A stretch of 64,000 nucleotides of DNA. It comes from Oscillospiraceae bacterium. GTDB lineage: Bacteria > Bacillota > Clostridia > Oscillospirales > Ruminococcaceae. The stretch lies in contig CP107208.1 of NCBI GenBank assembly GCA_025758045.1, forward strand, positions 868,001-932,000, read 5' to 3'. Below are positions 31,953 through 41,086 of the stretch, piece after piece. A program made the translations under genes and the position numbers. The first letter of the stretch is position 1. Each line of letters begins with the position of its first letter. Below the pieces are notes generated by a model. The model did no database searches and was not told where the DNA came from. It saw only the letters and a program-made list of their open reading frames with translations.

Positions 31953-34261
31953 CACAGCTCCAGTACGGGCTTGCCGTCCTTAGCCGTCAGCGTGACGGCG
32001 GCGAGCTGGCTGCCCAGGCGGCCGTCCACCAGTGCCTCGGAGATGGGGTCCTCCACTGCCTTGCGGATGGTGCGGCGCAGCTCGCGGGCGCCATAGCGGG
32101 TGGTGCTCTCGGCCACGATGGCGGCCAGCGCCTCAGGCGTGGTGTTCAGCGTGATGCTATGGGTGGCCAGGCCGGGCTTGTATTCATCCAGCATCAGCTG
32201 GGCGATGCGCTCCAGGTCGGACCCGGACAGCGGGCGGAAGGTGATGACCTCGTCCACGCGGCCCAGGAACTCGGGGCGCAGGAACTCCTGCAAAGCCTTC
32301 ATGCACTTGTCGGCGCTGGCGGTCTCAGTGCGCTTGCCAAAGCCGGTAGCACCGCTCTGATCGGTGGAGCCAGCGTTGGAGGTCATGCAGATGACGGTGT
32401 TGGAGAAATCTACCACGCGGCCCTGGGCGTCGTTGATCTTGCCCTCGTCCAAAATCTGCAGCAGGATATTCATGACGTCAGGATGTGCTTTTTCAATTTC
32501 ATCAAACAGCACAACGCTGTAGGGGTGGCGGCGGACCTTCTCGGTCAGCTGGCCAGCCTCATCGTATCCCACATAGCCCGGGGGCGAACCGATGAGGCGG
32601 GACACCGCGTACTTCTCCATATACTCGCTCATGTCGATGGAGATGAGCGGGTCGACGGTATCGAACAGCTGGTTGGCCAGCTGCTTGACCAGCTCGGTCT
32701 TGCCGACACCGGTAGGGCCGACGAAGATGAAGCTGGCGGGGCGGTGGCGACCGGACAGATCAGCCCGGGCGCGCTTGATGGCGCCGGCCACGGCGTGTAC
32801 GGCCTGATCCTGGCCGATGATATGCTCTTTCAGGGCTTCTTCCAGGCCCTGCAGGCGGCCGTACTCGGTCTCTTTAATTTTGACGGCGGGGATACCGGTC
32901 CACAGCTCGATGACCTGGGCCACATCGTCCATCGTGACCTCAATTTCGGCCACCTTCAGCTGCAAGGCGGGCAGTTTTTGGCGCTGCTGGGCCAGCTCCG
33001 TCTTAACCGAAGCCAGGGCCTCGTAGTCGATGGCGGCATCCTGGCCGTTCTCCGGCTCGGGGTTCTCCAGCTCATGTTCGCGGCTTTCCAGCTCGGCTAC
33101 ACTGCGCTGGGTCTCCACCAACTCGGTAATTTCGGGGTGGCGCAGGTTGCAGCAGGCGCAGGCCTCGTCCAGCAGGTCGATGGCCTTATCAGGCAGGAAG
33201 CGGTCGGTGATGTACCGCTCCGACAGTTTGACCACGTTGGTGACCACGGGGTCCGGCACGCGGACGCAGTGGTGCTTCTCGTAGTAGATGCGGATGCCTT
33301 TCAGCACCTCGATGGTATCGGAGATGGAAGGCTCCTCGACTTTAACGGGTTGGAAACGGCGCTCCAGCGCAGTATCTTTCTCGATATACTTGCGGTACTC
33401 GGCAAAAGTGGTCGCACCGATGACCTGCACCTGCCCGCGGGAGAGGGCGGGCTTCATGATGTTGGCAGCGTTCATGGCGCCGTCAGAATCGCCCGCGCCC
33501 ACGATGGAATGAATTTCATCGATGAACAGGATGATGTTGCCGGCGGCCTTGACCTCGCTGATAAGGCCCTTGACCCGCTGCTCGAACTGACCACGGAACT
33601 GGGTGCCCGCAATGAGGGCGGTCATATCCAGCAGGAAGATCTCCTTGTCCCGCAGGCGGGCGGGCACCTGGCCCTCGGCAATGCGCTGGGCGATGCCCTC
33701 GGCGATGGCAGTCTTGCCGACACCGGCCTCACCGATCAGGCAGGGGTTGTTCTTCTGGCGGCGGCACAAGATCTGGATGGTGCGGTAAATTTCGCGGTCG
33801 CGGCCGATGATGCGGTCCACCTTGCCGTCCCGGGCCTTCTGGGTCAGGTTCTCACAGTAGGTATCCAGGAACTTGCGCTTGGGGGCTTTGTCCTTTTTAC
33901 CGTTTTTGCCTTTGGTCTTGTCGTCGCCGCTCTGGCGGGCTGCACCAAAGCCAAACGGGAACACCGGCGAACCACCGGGCACAAAATCGTCCTGACTGTC
34001 GCCCTCCTCGGGGGCGTCCTCACCTGCTGCGGTGGGCAGCATACCGGACTCGGCAGCCTCCTGCAGGAAGCTGCTCATGCGTTCTTCCATGTTCTCCAGA
34101 TCCTGATCGGACATGCCGAACTGTTTCATCAGATCATCCACGGGTTGGATGTGCATCTCGCGGGCGCAGGTCAGGCAGTAGCCCTCCTGCACCGGCTTGC
34201 CGTTGTCCATCCGCTGGATGAACACCACGGCCGTGCGTTTTTTGCAGCGTACACAAACCAT
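31952..34261 (-). CDS. clpE: ClpE-like AAA+ unfoldase
   Basis: The 769-residue protein has an N-terminal four-cysteine zinc finger (CVRCKKRT ... GYCLTCA) instead of a Clp_N repeat, a variable linker, AAA1 (GEAGVGKTAIAEG), a coiled middle region (about 400-440), AAA2 (GPTGVGKTELVKQ; LFDEIEKAHPDV) and a C-terminal D2-small domain. This layout is that of ClpE, which unfolds proteins for ClpP or disaggregates them under stress. The ATG at 34261 follows AGAGGTGAAG. No CtsR box could be made out upstream. Which HSP100 type it is called is the main uncertainty. Confidence 0.85.
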   Translation of the reverse strand: MVCVRCKKRTAVVFIQRMDNGKPVQEGYCLTCAREMHIQPVDDLMKQFGMSDQDLENMEERMSSFLQEAAESGMLPTAAGEDAPEEGDSQDDFVPGGSPVFPFGFGAARQSGDDKTKGKNGKKDKAPKRKFLDTYCENLTQKARDGKVDRIIGRDREIYRTIQILCRRQKNNPCLIGEAGVGKTAIAEGIAQRIAEGQVPARLRDKEIFLLDMTALIAGTQFRGQFEQRVKGLISEVKAAGNIILFIDEIHSIVGAGDSDGAMNAANIMKPALSRGQVQVIGATTFAEYRKYIEKDTALERRFQPVKVEEPSISDTIEVLKGIRIYYEKHHCVRVPDPVVTNVVKLSERYITDRFLPDKAIDLLDEACACCNLRHPEITELVETQRSVAELESREHELENPEPENGQDAAIDYEALASVKTELAQQRQKLPALQLKVAEIEVTMDDVAQVIELWTGIPAVKIKETEYGRLQGLEEALKEHIIGQDQAVHAVAGAIKRARADLSGRHRPASFIFVGPTGVGKTELVKQLANQLFDTVDPLISIDMSEYMEKYAVSRLIGSPPGYVGYDEAGQLTEKVRRHPYSVVLFDEIEKAHPDVMNILLQILDEGKINDAQGRVVDFSNTVICMTSNAGSTDQSGATGFGKRTETASADKCMKALQEFLRPEFLGRVDEVITFRPLSGSDLERIAQLMLDEYKPGLATHSITLNTTPEALAAIVAESTTRYGARELRRTIRKAVEDPISEALVDGRLGSQLAAVTLTAKDGKPVLEL

Positions 34262-34385
34262 AATTTCTTCACCTCTATAGAAAACGCCCGGTATAGGCGC
34301 ATAGTCTTGCAAATATTATGAAACGAAATGGGCTGTTTTGCAAGTTTTCGGGCGGAATGTTCAGAATTTATTCATTACATGCCCA

Positions 34386-35048
34386 TCAAACAAAGGGGTT
34401 GATGCTGCCGAAAATGCCGTAGCCCACGCTTTGGCTGAGTATGTAGCCGTTCAGCCAGGAGAGCTTGCCCCCGGTAACGCCCACCAAAAACCACAGCGCC
34501 AGCGCCAGCAGCCAGCAATCCACCGCGCCGTTGGCCAGGCCCAGCACCAGACCCAGCAGGCGGTTGACGCTGCCCAGCAGCGGCACGCCGTTGAACCAGC
34601 GCAGCGCGCCCACCAGCAGGCGGAACACCCACCGCACCAGTACGCAGAGCACCACAAACAGCAGCACCTGCACAAAGGGCAGGATCAACGGCTGCAAAGC
34701 CTCGGCGATCTTGGCAGGCACGTCGCTGCCCGCATCGTTCAGCAGGTTCAGCAGGCTTTGCTGCATGGATTCCGGCAAAAAGCTGATGCCCTGCAAAGCC
34801 TCGGCAATGTTGCCGTTGGATTCACGCAGGGCCAGCTCTACCCGGTTGGCCACCGAAGCGCTTAAAAACTTTTCGTAGATCTGCGGGGCGGCGGTCTGGC
34901 TGGCCCAGACGGCGATGCCGACGCCAAACACAGCACCGATCAGCTCAGCCAAACTGGCCAGGAAGCCCTTATGCCAGCTGCACACAGCCACCACGGCAAA
35001 CACGATGAGAAAGAGAAGGTCATAAACCAGAGAAATATTTTGCTGCAT
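34386..35048 (-). CDS. CvpA-family membrane protein
   Basis: The 220-residue protein has about four membrane segments: one at the N-terminus (LLFLIVFAVVAVCSWHKGFLASLAELIGAVFGVG), then FVQVLLFVVLCVLVRWVF and further C-terminal segments, with the CvpA-typical GFL and LNRLLGLVLGL-like motifs. CvpA homologues are linked to colicin V release in E. coli, but their general role is unsettled. It lies between the DUF5711-like and ClpE-like genes on the same strand. Confidence 0.8.
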   Translation of the reverse strand: MQQNISLVYDLLFLIVFAVVAVCSWHKGFLASLAELIGAVFGVGIAVWASQTAAPQIYEKFLSASVANRVELALRESNGNIAEALQGISFLPESMQQSLLNLLNDAGSDVPAKIAEALQPLILPFVQVLLFVVLCVLVRWVFRLLVGALRWFNGVPLLGSVNRLLGLVLGLANGAVDCWLLALALWFLVGVTGGKLSWLNGYILSQSVGYGIFGSINPFV

Positions 35049-35071
35049 AGGAGATTTCGGGTCCTTTCGTA

Positions 35072-36433
35072 TCAGGAATCATTTGTGTTATTGGCGTTAT
35101 CCGGCGGGGTCAGCACCTCGGCGCGGCTGCCGGTAAACACCAGCAGTTCCGAGGCTTTGAGCACCTGGATGGGCCGGGCGGAGAAGTTATCCTGCACCCA
35201 GTTCTGCACGCCGTCAAAGCCGTAGCACTCGACAGCGTTGGGACACAGCAGGTAGACCGACGTGTCCGTGGCCTTGATGCCGTAGGCCTGGCGGGCGGGG
35301 ATCTCGGCCAGAGGGGTCAGGTCGTTGTCCAGCGTGACCAGGCTGTTGCCGCCGCGGATGTTTAGCAGCAGGGCGGTCTGGCGCTGGCCGGGCGCAGCAC
35401 TTTGCAGCGTAGCACCGCCGAAATCATAGCGAGCGGTCTCGGTGGCCGTGCGGGGGTCCAGCACCGCGATGTAGGTATCGAACACCGCCACCACCCGGCT
35501 CTCGCTTTGCCAATCCAGCGAGAGGAGCATGCTGCCCTGGCTGGCGGTGTAGGCCGGACCTTCGGAGTTGGAGGAGGTGCTCATAAAATACACCTTGCAC
35601 CCCAGCTGGCCCTGCCGCGCCGCCAGCGTACCGGCGGCGAACTGGCGGTTATCCGGCGAGAAAGCTACGGCAATGGGGGTCCCCTCGTTCTGGGTCATCT
35701 CCCAGCTGTAGGTCTGGCGGAAAGAGGGGTCAAAAATTTGCAGCTGCGCGGCATACCGGCCCGACTCAGTGACAACGGCCAGCGTGTTATTGTTGGACAT
35801 GGCACAGAGCAGGATGCTGTTATCAAAGGTTTTGGTGTACAGCGCCTTGGTGCGGCTGGAGACCTGCAGGTCGCTGCCCGCGCGGTTGTACACCACAAAG
35901 TGGGTGCCGCCCACGGCCATAACGGGCCGGGCATATCCGGGCTGAAAGCTGCGTACCTTAGCCCCGTAGGCCGAGTAGACGACCACGTCTTCGCTGTCCA
36001 GCTCCACAAAGCCGCCCGCCAGTTCGGCAATTTGGATCGGCTCACTGATGCCGGTATTGACCGGCCAGCCGCCGTCGCTGCGGTTGAAGTAGAGGGACAG
36101 GCTGTCCGCCGCATCGCCCAGCAGAGCGATGGACGCCGACATGGCACCGGTAAACACAAAGACGGCCGCTGCAATGCACAGGATCAGCACCGCCAGAACG
36201 GTATAGTGGCGGCGCTGACGCTGCTGGATCAGCGGCGTGAAGGACTTCACGTTGTCGGGTTGTTTTTCCGGCGTTGGGGGCGGGGTGGTACCGCGGCTGC
36301 GGCGCATCGGCTGGGGGGTGCGCAGGCCGATGTCCCCGCTGGTACCGGGGATGGGATAGGTGGAGGTATGCCCCCGCTCCCGCGCCAGCATCCGCTGGCG
36401 GCGCGCCTGGCGTTCCTTATCCGCTTTGCTCAT
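35072..36433 (-). CDS. DUF5711-like membrane-anchored beta-propeller protein
   Basis: The 453-residue protein has a basic cytoplasmic N-terminus (KERQARRQRMLARERG), one membrane helix near residues 77-98 (YTVLAVLILCIAAAVFVFTGAM) and an extracytoplasmic domain of repeated beta strands with AYGAKVRSFQPG and YDFGGATLQ-type blades. This resembles the clostridial DUF5711 proteins of unknown function. A family A element lies just upstream. The gene is 23 bp from the CvpA gene and probably co-transcribed with it. Confidence 0.65.
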   Translation of the reverse strand: MSKADKERQARRQRMLARERGHTSTYPIPGTSGDIGLRTPQPMRRSRGTTPPPTPEKQPDNVKSFTPLIQQRQRRHYTVLAVLILCIAAAVFVFTGAMSASIALLGDAADSLSLYFNRSDGGWPVNTGISEPIQIAELAGGFVELDSEDVVVYSAYGAKVRSFQPGYARPVMAVGGTHFVVYNRAGSDLQVSSRTKALYTKTFDNSILLCAMSNNNTLAVVTESGRYAAQLQIFDPSFRQTYSWEMTQNEGTPIAVAFSPDNRQFAAGTLAARQGQLGCKVYFMSTSSNSEGPAYTASQGSMLLSLDWQSESRVVAVFDTYIAVLDPRTATETARYDFGGATLQSAAPGQRQTALLLNIRGGNSLVTLDNDLTPLAEIPARQAYGIKATDTSVYLLCPNAVECYGFDGVQNWVQDNFSARPIQVLKASELLVFTGSRAEVLTPPDNANNTNDS

Positions 36434-36457
36434 GAGTGGGGGTCACCTTCTTTCGCT

Positions 36458-36699
36458 TATGGCAACACCGCACAATTCCCGCCTAACGGCTTAAGCACCG
36501 CTCCAGCGGATCTCCGCGCCAAGAGCCGCCGCAAGCGGCGGTTGCGCTCCGAAGCGCCTCGCTGCGGCTCGGTGTGCGGCACGGCATCTGCGTTGCCAAA
36601 ATGCTCGATAATACACAAAGTATTATCTGCGCTTTTGGCTTAGCATCTGCCGCACCTCGCTCGCCGTATCGGCACTTAGAATTATGCGGTATTGCCTTA
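36458..36699 (-). repeat. family A element, long copy A4
   Basis: A 242-bp copy with ends TATGGCAACACCGCACAATT and, inverted, TAAGGCAATACCGCATAATT. It carries the extra GC-rich block (AGCCGCCGCAAGCGGCGGTT) also present in A1, while its central hairpin is intact. Its terminal TTA is, on the minus strand, the TAA stop codon of truA. Confidence 0.85.
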
Positions 36700-37455
36700 T
36701 GATTTGGTCAGTTCCGGGTACGCCACATCCTCCAAAAACAGGCCTTTGGCGGGCAGGGTCTGCCCAGCCCGGCGGCGGTCGCGGCTGGCCAGCAGGGCGG
36801 GGATACTCTCCGGCGTGCGCTTGTGCAGGCCTGCTTCCACCAGTGTCCCGGCCAGAATACGCACCATGTTATACAGGTACCCATCCGCCGTGACGGTGAT
36901 GGTCACCCTGTCCCCTGCCCGCTCCACAGTGCAGCGGGTAATGGTCCGCACTGTGTCACCATGGGCGGCCACGCTGGAGCCTGACGCACACAGCGCCAAA
37001 AAGTCGTGCGTGCCGACGAACCGTTCCGCCGCCGCCTGCATGGCGGCTACGTCCAGTTCCGGGCCGATCCGGCAGCAGGTATCAAAGGTAAAGGGGTCAT
37101 CCACCCGGGCATTTAAAATATAGTAGCGGTAGGTCTTGGCGTGGGCGGCGTAGCGGGCGTGGAAGTTCTCGGCCACGGGCCAAATTTCCAGTGCGCGGAT
37201 GTCCGGCGGCAGGTGGGCGTTGAACGCCTGCACCATCTTTTCCGCCGGGACCTTGCCAGTATAGCAGAAACTAAGCGCGAAACGCCGCGCATGAACGCCG
37301 GCATCGGTGCGGGAGCAGCCCTTTACATCGGGGCGGCAGCCCAGCACCCGCTGCATGGCGTCCTGCACAGCGGCGCAGACGGTCGGCGCATTGGGCTGCA
37401 CCTGAAACCCGCCGTAATTCGTGCCTTTATAGGCGATCCATAAAAGGTAGGTCAT
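36697..37455 (-). CDS. truA: tRNA pseudouridine(38-40) synthase
   Basis: The 252-residue protein begins YLLWIAYKGTNYGGFQVQPN and has the catalytic aspartate motif GCSRTDAGVHA, as in TruA, which isomerises U38-U40 in tRNA anticodon arms. The start at 37455 is chosen on homology; its ribosome site is weak. It follows ecfT, as in many Firmicutes. The stop codon is part of the end of a family A element, so the original C-terminus may have been slightly altered (it now ends YPELTKS). Confidence 0.92.
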   Translation of the reverse strand: MTYLLWIAYKGTNYGGFQVQPNAPTVCAAVQDAMQRVLGCRPDVKGCSRTDAGVHARRFALSFCYTGKVPAEKMVQAFNAHLPPDIRALEIWPVAENFHARYAAHAKTYRYYILNARVDDPFTFDTCCRIGPELDVAAMQAAAERFVGTHDFLALCASGSSVAAHGDTVRTITRCTVERAGDRVTITVTADGYLYNMVRILAGTLVEAGLHKRTPESIPALLASRDRRRAGQTLPAKGLFLEDVAYPELTKS

Positions 37456-37472
37456 ACATTTACAAAACACAT

Positions 37473-37549
37473 AGTAGGGGCAGGCATTGCTCGCCCGCAA
37501 AGTTTTTGACCGGATGAACGGCCACGGGCGAACCATGTCCGCCCCTACA
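37473..37549. repeat. family C repeat, copy 4
   Basis: GTAGGGGCAGGCATTGCTCGCC at one end and CCGCCCCTACA at the other frame a partly palindromic centre. It separates ecfT from truA and so splits what is normally one operon. Confidence 0.6.
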
Positions 37550-37568
37550 GGGACTCTTCAAAAAATTA

Positions 37569-38387
37569 TTACGCCAACCCCGGCACAAAGAAGCGGGTGG
37601 CGCAGATCACCAGCAGCGCTGCCGTGATGATAACGGCGCAGCGGGTATCCTCGGCCGTGAACTTCAGCTGCTTTAACCGGGTGCGGCCCTCGCCGCCGTG
37701 GTAGCAGCGGCACTCCATGGCCATGGCCAGCTCGTCCGCGCGGCGGAAGGCCGAGATGAACAGCGGGATCAGCACCGGCACCAGCGCCTTGATGCGCTGG
37801 GTGAAAGTGCCATTGTCGATCATGGCACCGCGGGCTTTCTGGGCGTTCATGATCTTCTCGGTCTCTTCGATCAAAGTCGGGATGAACCGCAGCGCAATGG
37901 TCATCATCATGGCCAGCTCATGCACCGGGAAATGAATTTTCGCCAGCGGGCGCAGCAGATTCTCAATCGCGTCCGTCAGCACGATGGGGCTGGTGGTGTA
38001 GGTCAAAAGGCTCGTACCTGCGATCAATGCGCAGACGCGCACCGTCAGCAGGATGGCATAGCGGATGCCCTCCCCGTAAATTTTCAACACCCAAATGTGG
38101 ACAAGCGGTTCGCCCTCGCCGGTGACAAAAAACAGGTTGAGCACCGCCGTGAAAAGCACGATGGGCACAATAGGCTTTAGGCTCTTTAAAATCAGCTTGC
38201 CGGGGATTTTGGCCACCTTGTACAGCGCCGCCAGCAGGGCAATAGACAGCGCCAGGCCCAGGGGGTTAGGCGCCACAAACAGCACCACGATGTAGGCGAT
38301 GGTGGCCACCAGCTTTAAGCGCGGGTCGCAGCGGTGCAGCACCGAGTTGCCCGGGAAATGCTGGCCGATGGTAATATCACGCAGCAT
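37569..38387 (-). CDS. ecfT: ECF transporter transmembrane subunit EcfT
   Basis: The 272-residue membrane protein has about five or six helices and the two coupling motifs of EcfT, around AQKARGA and AMECRCYHG, which contact the ATPases. It assembles with EcfA1/A2 and interchangeable S components to import vitamins. Its ATG directly abuts the ecfA2 stop. No S component gene is in the window. Confidence 0.93.
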   Translation of the reverse strand: MLRDITIGQHFPGNSVLHRCDPRLKLVATIAYIVVLFVAPNPLGLALSIALLAALYKVAKIPGKLILKSLKPIVPIVLFTAVLNLFFVTGEGEPLVHIWVLKIYGEGIRYAILLTVRVCALIAGTSLLTYTTSPIVLTDAIENLLRPLAKIHFPVHELAMMMTIALRFIPTLIEETEKIMNAQKARGAMIDNGTFTQRIKALVPVLIPLFISAFRRADELAMAMECRCYHGGEGRTRLKQLKFTAEDTRCAVIITAALLVICATRFFVPGLA

Positions 38388-39263
38388 TTACTGCACCCCC
38401 TTTGCCTGCCTGGCCGCCAGCGCCTTCTGGATGGTCTTGACAGCGTAGGGCATCGTGTAAACATCGGTGGGGATGTCCAGCCCCATCTGGCGCAGCTTGA
38501 GGAAGATCTGCGTGACCTGCGGCACCGAAAGCCCCAGCTCCAGCAGCTCCTGCGCGTGGCCGAACACTTTTTCCACCGTGTCGTACATGGCCAGCTTGGC
38601 GTGGCTCATTACCAGCACGCGGTTGGCGTACTTGGCGATATCCTCCATCGAGTGGCTGACCAGCAGTACCGTGATGCCGGTCTTTCCGTGGTAGTCGCGG
38701 ATCTGGCTTAAAATCGTGTCGCGGCCCTCGGGGTCCAGACCGGCGGCGGGTTCATCCAGCACCAGCACGCGGGGGTGCATGGCCATAACGCCCGCAATCG
38801 CCACGCGGCGCTTCTGCCCGCCGGAAAGTTCAAACGGGCTTTTCTGCAGCAGCTCGTCCGACAGGCCGACGAAAGCAGCGGCCTCCTTCACGCGGCGGTC
38901 GATCTCGGCTTCGTCCAGCCCCATGTTGCGCGGGCCGTAGGCGATGTCCTTGGCGCAGGTCTCCTCAAACAGCTGGTACTCCGGGTACTGCATGACCAGG
39001 CCCACCTGGAAGCGGAACGCCCGCAGGTCGGCCCCCTGCTCCCACATATCCTTGCCGTCGATGAGGATACGGCCGGAGGTGGGGCGGTTCAGGCCATTGA
39101 AATGGCTGATGAGAGTGGATTTACCGCTGCCGGTGGAGCCGATGATGCCGACAAAGTCACCCTCCTCCACGCTGAACGATACGTCATCCAGCGCGGTGGT
39201 TTCGTCCGGCATGCCGGGATTGTAGACGTATTTCAGATGTTCTACATGAATGATCTCTGACAC
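38388..39263 (-). CDS. ecfA2: ECF transporter ATPase EcfA2
   Basis: The 291-residue ABC ATPase has Walker A GSTGSGKSTL, Q-loop region MQYPEYQLFEET, signature ELSGGQKRRVAIAG and Walker B VLVLDEPAAGLDP. Its place between ecfA1 and ecfT supports the EcfA2 call. The extra segment after the nucleotide-binding core (GLSVPQVTQIFLKLRQMGLD) is typical of the ECF ATPases. Confidence 0.93.
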   Translation of the reverse strand: MSEIIHVEHLKYVYNPGMPDETTALDDVSFSVEEGDFVGIIGSTGSGKSTLISHFNGLNRPTSGRILIDGKDMWEQGADLRAFRFQVGLVMQYPEYQLFEETCAKDIAYGPRNMGLDEAEIDRRVKEAAAFVGLSDELLQKSPFELSGGQKRRVAIAGVMAMHPRVLVLDEPAAGLDPEGRDTILSQIRDYHGKTGITVLLVSHSMEDIAKYANRVLVMSHAKLAMYDTVEKVFGHAQELLELGLSVPQVTQIFLKLRQMGLDIPTDVYTMPYAVKTIQKALAARQAKGVQ

Positions 39264-39340
39264 TGTTTATTCCTTTCCCGCAGAATACCGCCCGCGATGG
39301 GTGCCGTTTCTGCCTATGATGGGATTTTTCCTTGCGCAGC

Positions 39341-40183
39341 TTACTGCAGCAGCTTATACAGTTCCTCGGCGCAGCGGTCGGGGGTGATGACATTTTCCGG
39401 CATTGGAATACCGATTTTTACCAACTCGTCCCGCAGTTCTGCCGCCTGGGGCACATCCAGGTGGTAGCTGTGCAGCCGTTGGGTCTGGCTGAACACCTGC
39501 TCTGGCGTGCCTTCCATCACGATACGGCCCCGGCTCATGACCAGCACGCGGTTGGCCTGGGCGGCTTCCTCCATATAATGGGTGATGGAGACGATGGAGA
39601 TGCCGGCTTCCCGCAGCTGATGAATGGTGCGCATGACCTGGCTGCGGCCGTGGGGGTCCAGCATGGCGGTGGCTTCGTCCAGCACCAGGCAGTCCGGCCG
39701 CATGGCGATCACGCCTGCAATGGCAACGCGCTGCTTCTGGCCGCCGGAAAGCTTGTAGGGGGCCGCCTCACGCTTTTCATAGATGCCTGCCAGTTTCATG
39801 GCTTCATCGATGCGGGTGCGGATCTCCTCGGCCGGAACGCCCAGGTTCTCCGGCGCAAAGGCCACATCTTCTTCCACAATGGTCGCCACGATCTGGTTGT
39901 CCGGGTTCTGGAACACCATGCCCACCTTCTGGCGGATGTCATAGAGGTGGTCCTCGCCCCGGGTATCCATGTTTTCCACCAGCACAGTGCCGGTCTCCGG
40001 CAGCAGGATGGCGTTGAAATGCTTGGCCAGTGTGCTTTTTCCGCAGCCGTTGGCACCCAGCACGGCTACAAACTCACCGCGGCGGACGTTCAGGCTCACG
40101 CCGTCCACAGCGTAGGTGGGTTGTTCGGGGTCATAGCGGAACTTGACGTCCTGTACGCGGATCATCGGTTCTTCCTTTGGCAT
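39341..40183 (-). CDS. ecfA1: ECF transporter ATPase EcfA1
   Basis: The 280-residue ABC ATPase has Walker A GANGCGKSTLAKHFN, MVFQNPDNQIVATIVEEDVAF, signature KLSGGQKQRVAIAG and Walker B CLVLDEATAMLDP. The start at 40183 lies three bases after the stop of the methyltransferase gene; an in-frame ATG at 40165 with AAAGGAAGAACC before it is also plausible. It is the first gene of the ECF module. Confidence 0.92.
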   Translation of the reverse strand: MPKEEPMIRVQDVKFRYDPEQPTYAVDGVSLNVRRGEFVAVLGANGCGKSTLAKHFNAILLPETGTVLVENMDTRGEDHLYDIRQKVGMVFQNPDNQIVATIVEEDVAFAPENLGVPAEEIRTRIDEAMKLAGIYEKREAAPYKLSGGQKQRVAIAGVIAMRPDCLVLDEATAMLDPHGRSQVMRTIHQLREAGISIVSITHYMEEAAQANRVLVMSRGRIVMEGTPEQVFSQTQRLHSYHLDVPQAAELRDELVKIGIPMPENVITPDRCAEELYKLLQ

Positions 40184-40186
40184 AGT

Positions 40187-41050
40187 TTACTTCTCCCAAA
40201 TAGCGGTGGCGCCGCAGGGCACCACACCGCCGGTAGCCGAGACCGGCAGGCCGATCTCATCGCAGTGAGTGTGCCCGCCCGCAGTGGGGCAAAGCGTCGT
40301 TTTAACGATGTATTCCATCACCGCAGGGCTGAGACCCTCGGTGTAGGAGTTGATGGCAAAGAACAGTGGATCGTCGCTGAGGACCTGCTCGGTCAGGGTG
40401 ATGAGGTCGTAGACGTTGTCCTCCAGCTTCCAGATCTCACCGCCGGGGCCGCGGCCATAGCTGGGCGGGTCCATGATGACGGCGTCGTACTTGCTGCCGC
40501 GGCGGATCTCCCGCTGCACGAACTTGACACAGTCGTCCACGATCCAGCGGCAGGGGCGGTCGGCCAGATCACTGGCGGCGGCGTTTTCCCGCGCCCAGGC
40601 CACCATGCCTTTGCTGGCGTCCACATGGGTGACGCTGGCCCCTGCGGCCAGGCAGGCCAGCGTAGCGCCGCCGGTGTAGCCAAAGAGGTTCAGGACCCGG
40701 ATGGGACGGCCGGCAGCCTTAATTTTTTCCTGATACCAGGCCCAGTTGACGGCCTGCTCCGGGAAAACGCCGGTGTGCTTAAAGCCGGTGGGGCTGACGA
40801 TAAGGGTCAGCTCGCCCCAGTTGATCTGCCATTTCTGGGGCAGGCGCTTGTGGTAGTTCCACTGCCCGCCGCCCTTGGTCGAGCGGTAGTACACGGCATC
40901 GGCCCTGGCCCACAGGGGGCTGGTCTCGTCGTTTTTCCAGATGACCTGCGGGTCGGGGCGGATCAGCAAAGTCTGCCCCCACCGCTCCAGGCGGTTGTGG
41001 TTGGTGGCGTCCAACAGTTCATAATCCCGCCAGCTGTCGGCAGGGCGCAT
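40187..41050 (-). CDS. class I SAM-dependent RNA methyltransferase-like protein
   Basis: The 287-residue protein has motif I LNLFGYTGGATLACLAAGASVTHVDASKG in the style of RlmI/RlmK-type 23S rRNA methyltransferases, and the catalytic-loop motif MDPPSYGRG. The N-terminal part replaces the PUA domain of full-length RlmI. The ATG at 41050 follows AAAGGAGAATTGCC. It lies between glmM and ecfA1. The target RNA position is not predictable from sequence. Confidence 0.8.
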   Translation of the reverse strand: MRPADSWRDYELLDATNHNRLERWGQTLLIRPDPQVIWKNDETSPLWARADAVYYRSTKGGGQWNYHKRLPQKWQINWGELTLIVSPTGFKHTGVFPEQAVNWAWYQEKIKAAGRPIRVLNLFGYTGGATLACLAAGASVTHVDASKGMVAWARENAAASDLADRPCRWIVDDCVKFVQREIRRGSKYDAVIMDPPSYGRGPGGEIWKLEDNVYDLITLTEQVLSDDPLFFAINSYTEGLSPAVMEYIVKTTLCPTAGGHTHCDEIGLPVSATGGVVPCGATAIWEK

Positions 41051-41086
41051 AGGCAATTCTCCTTTTATTCTATACGGTACAACGTC

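Noticed and set aside
31931..34321. Open frame of 796 codons antisense to the ClpE-like gene
   Set aside because: Same antisense artefact; low-complexity protein with no recognisable fold and no ribosome site.
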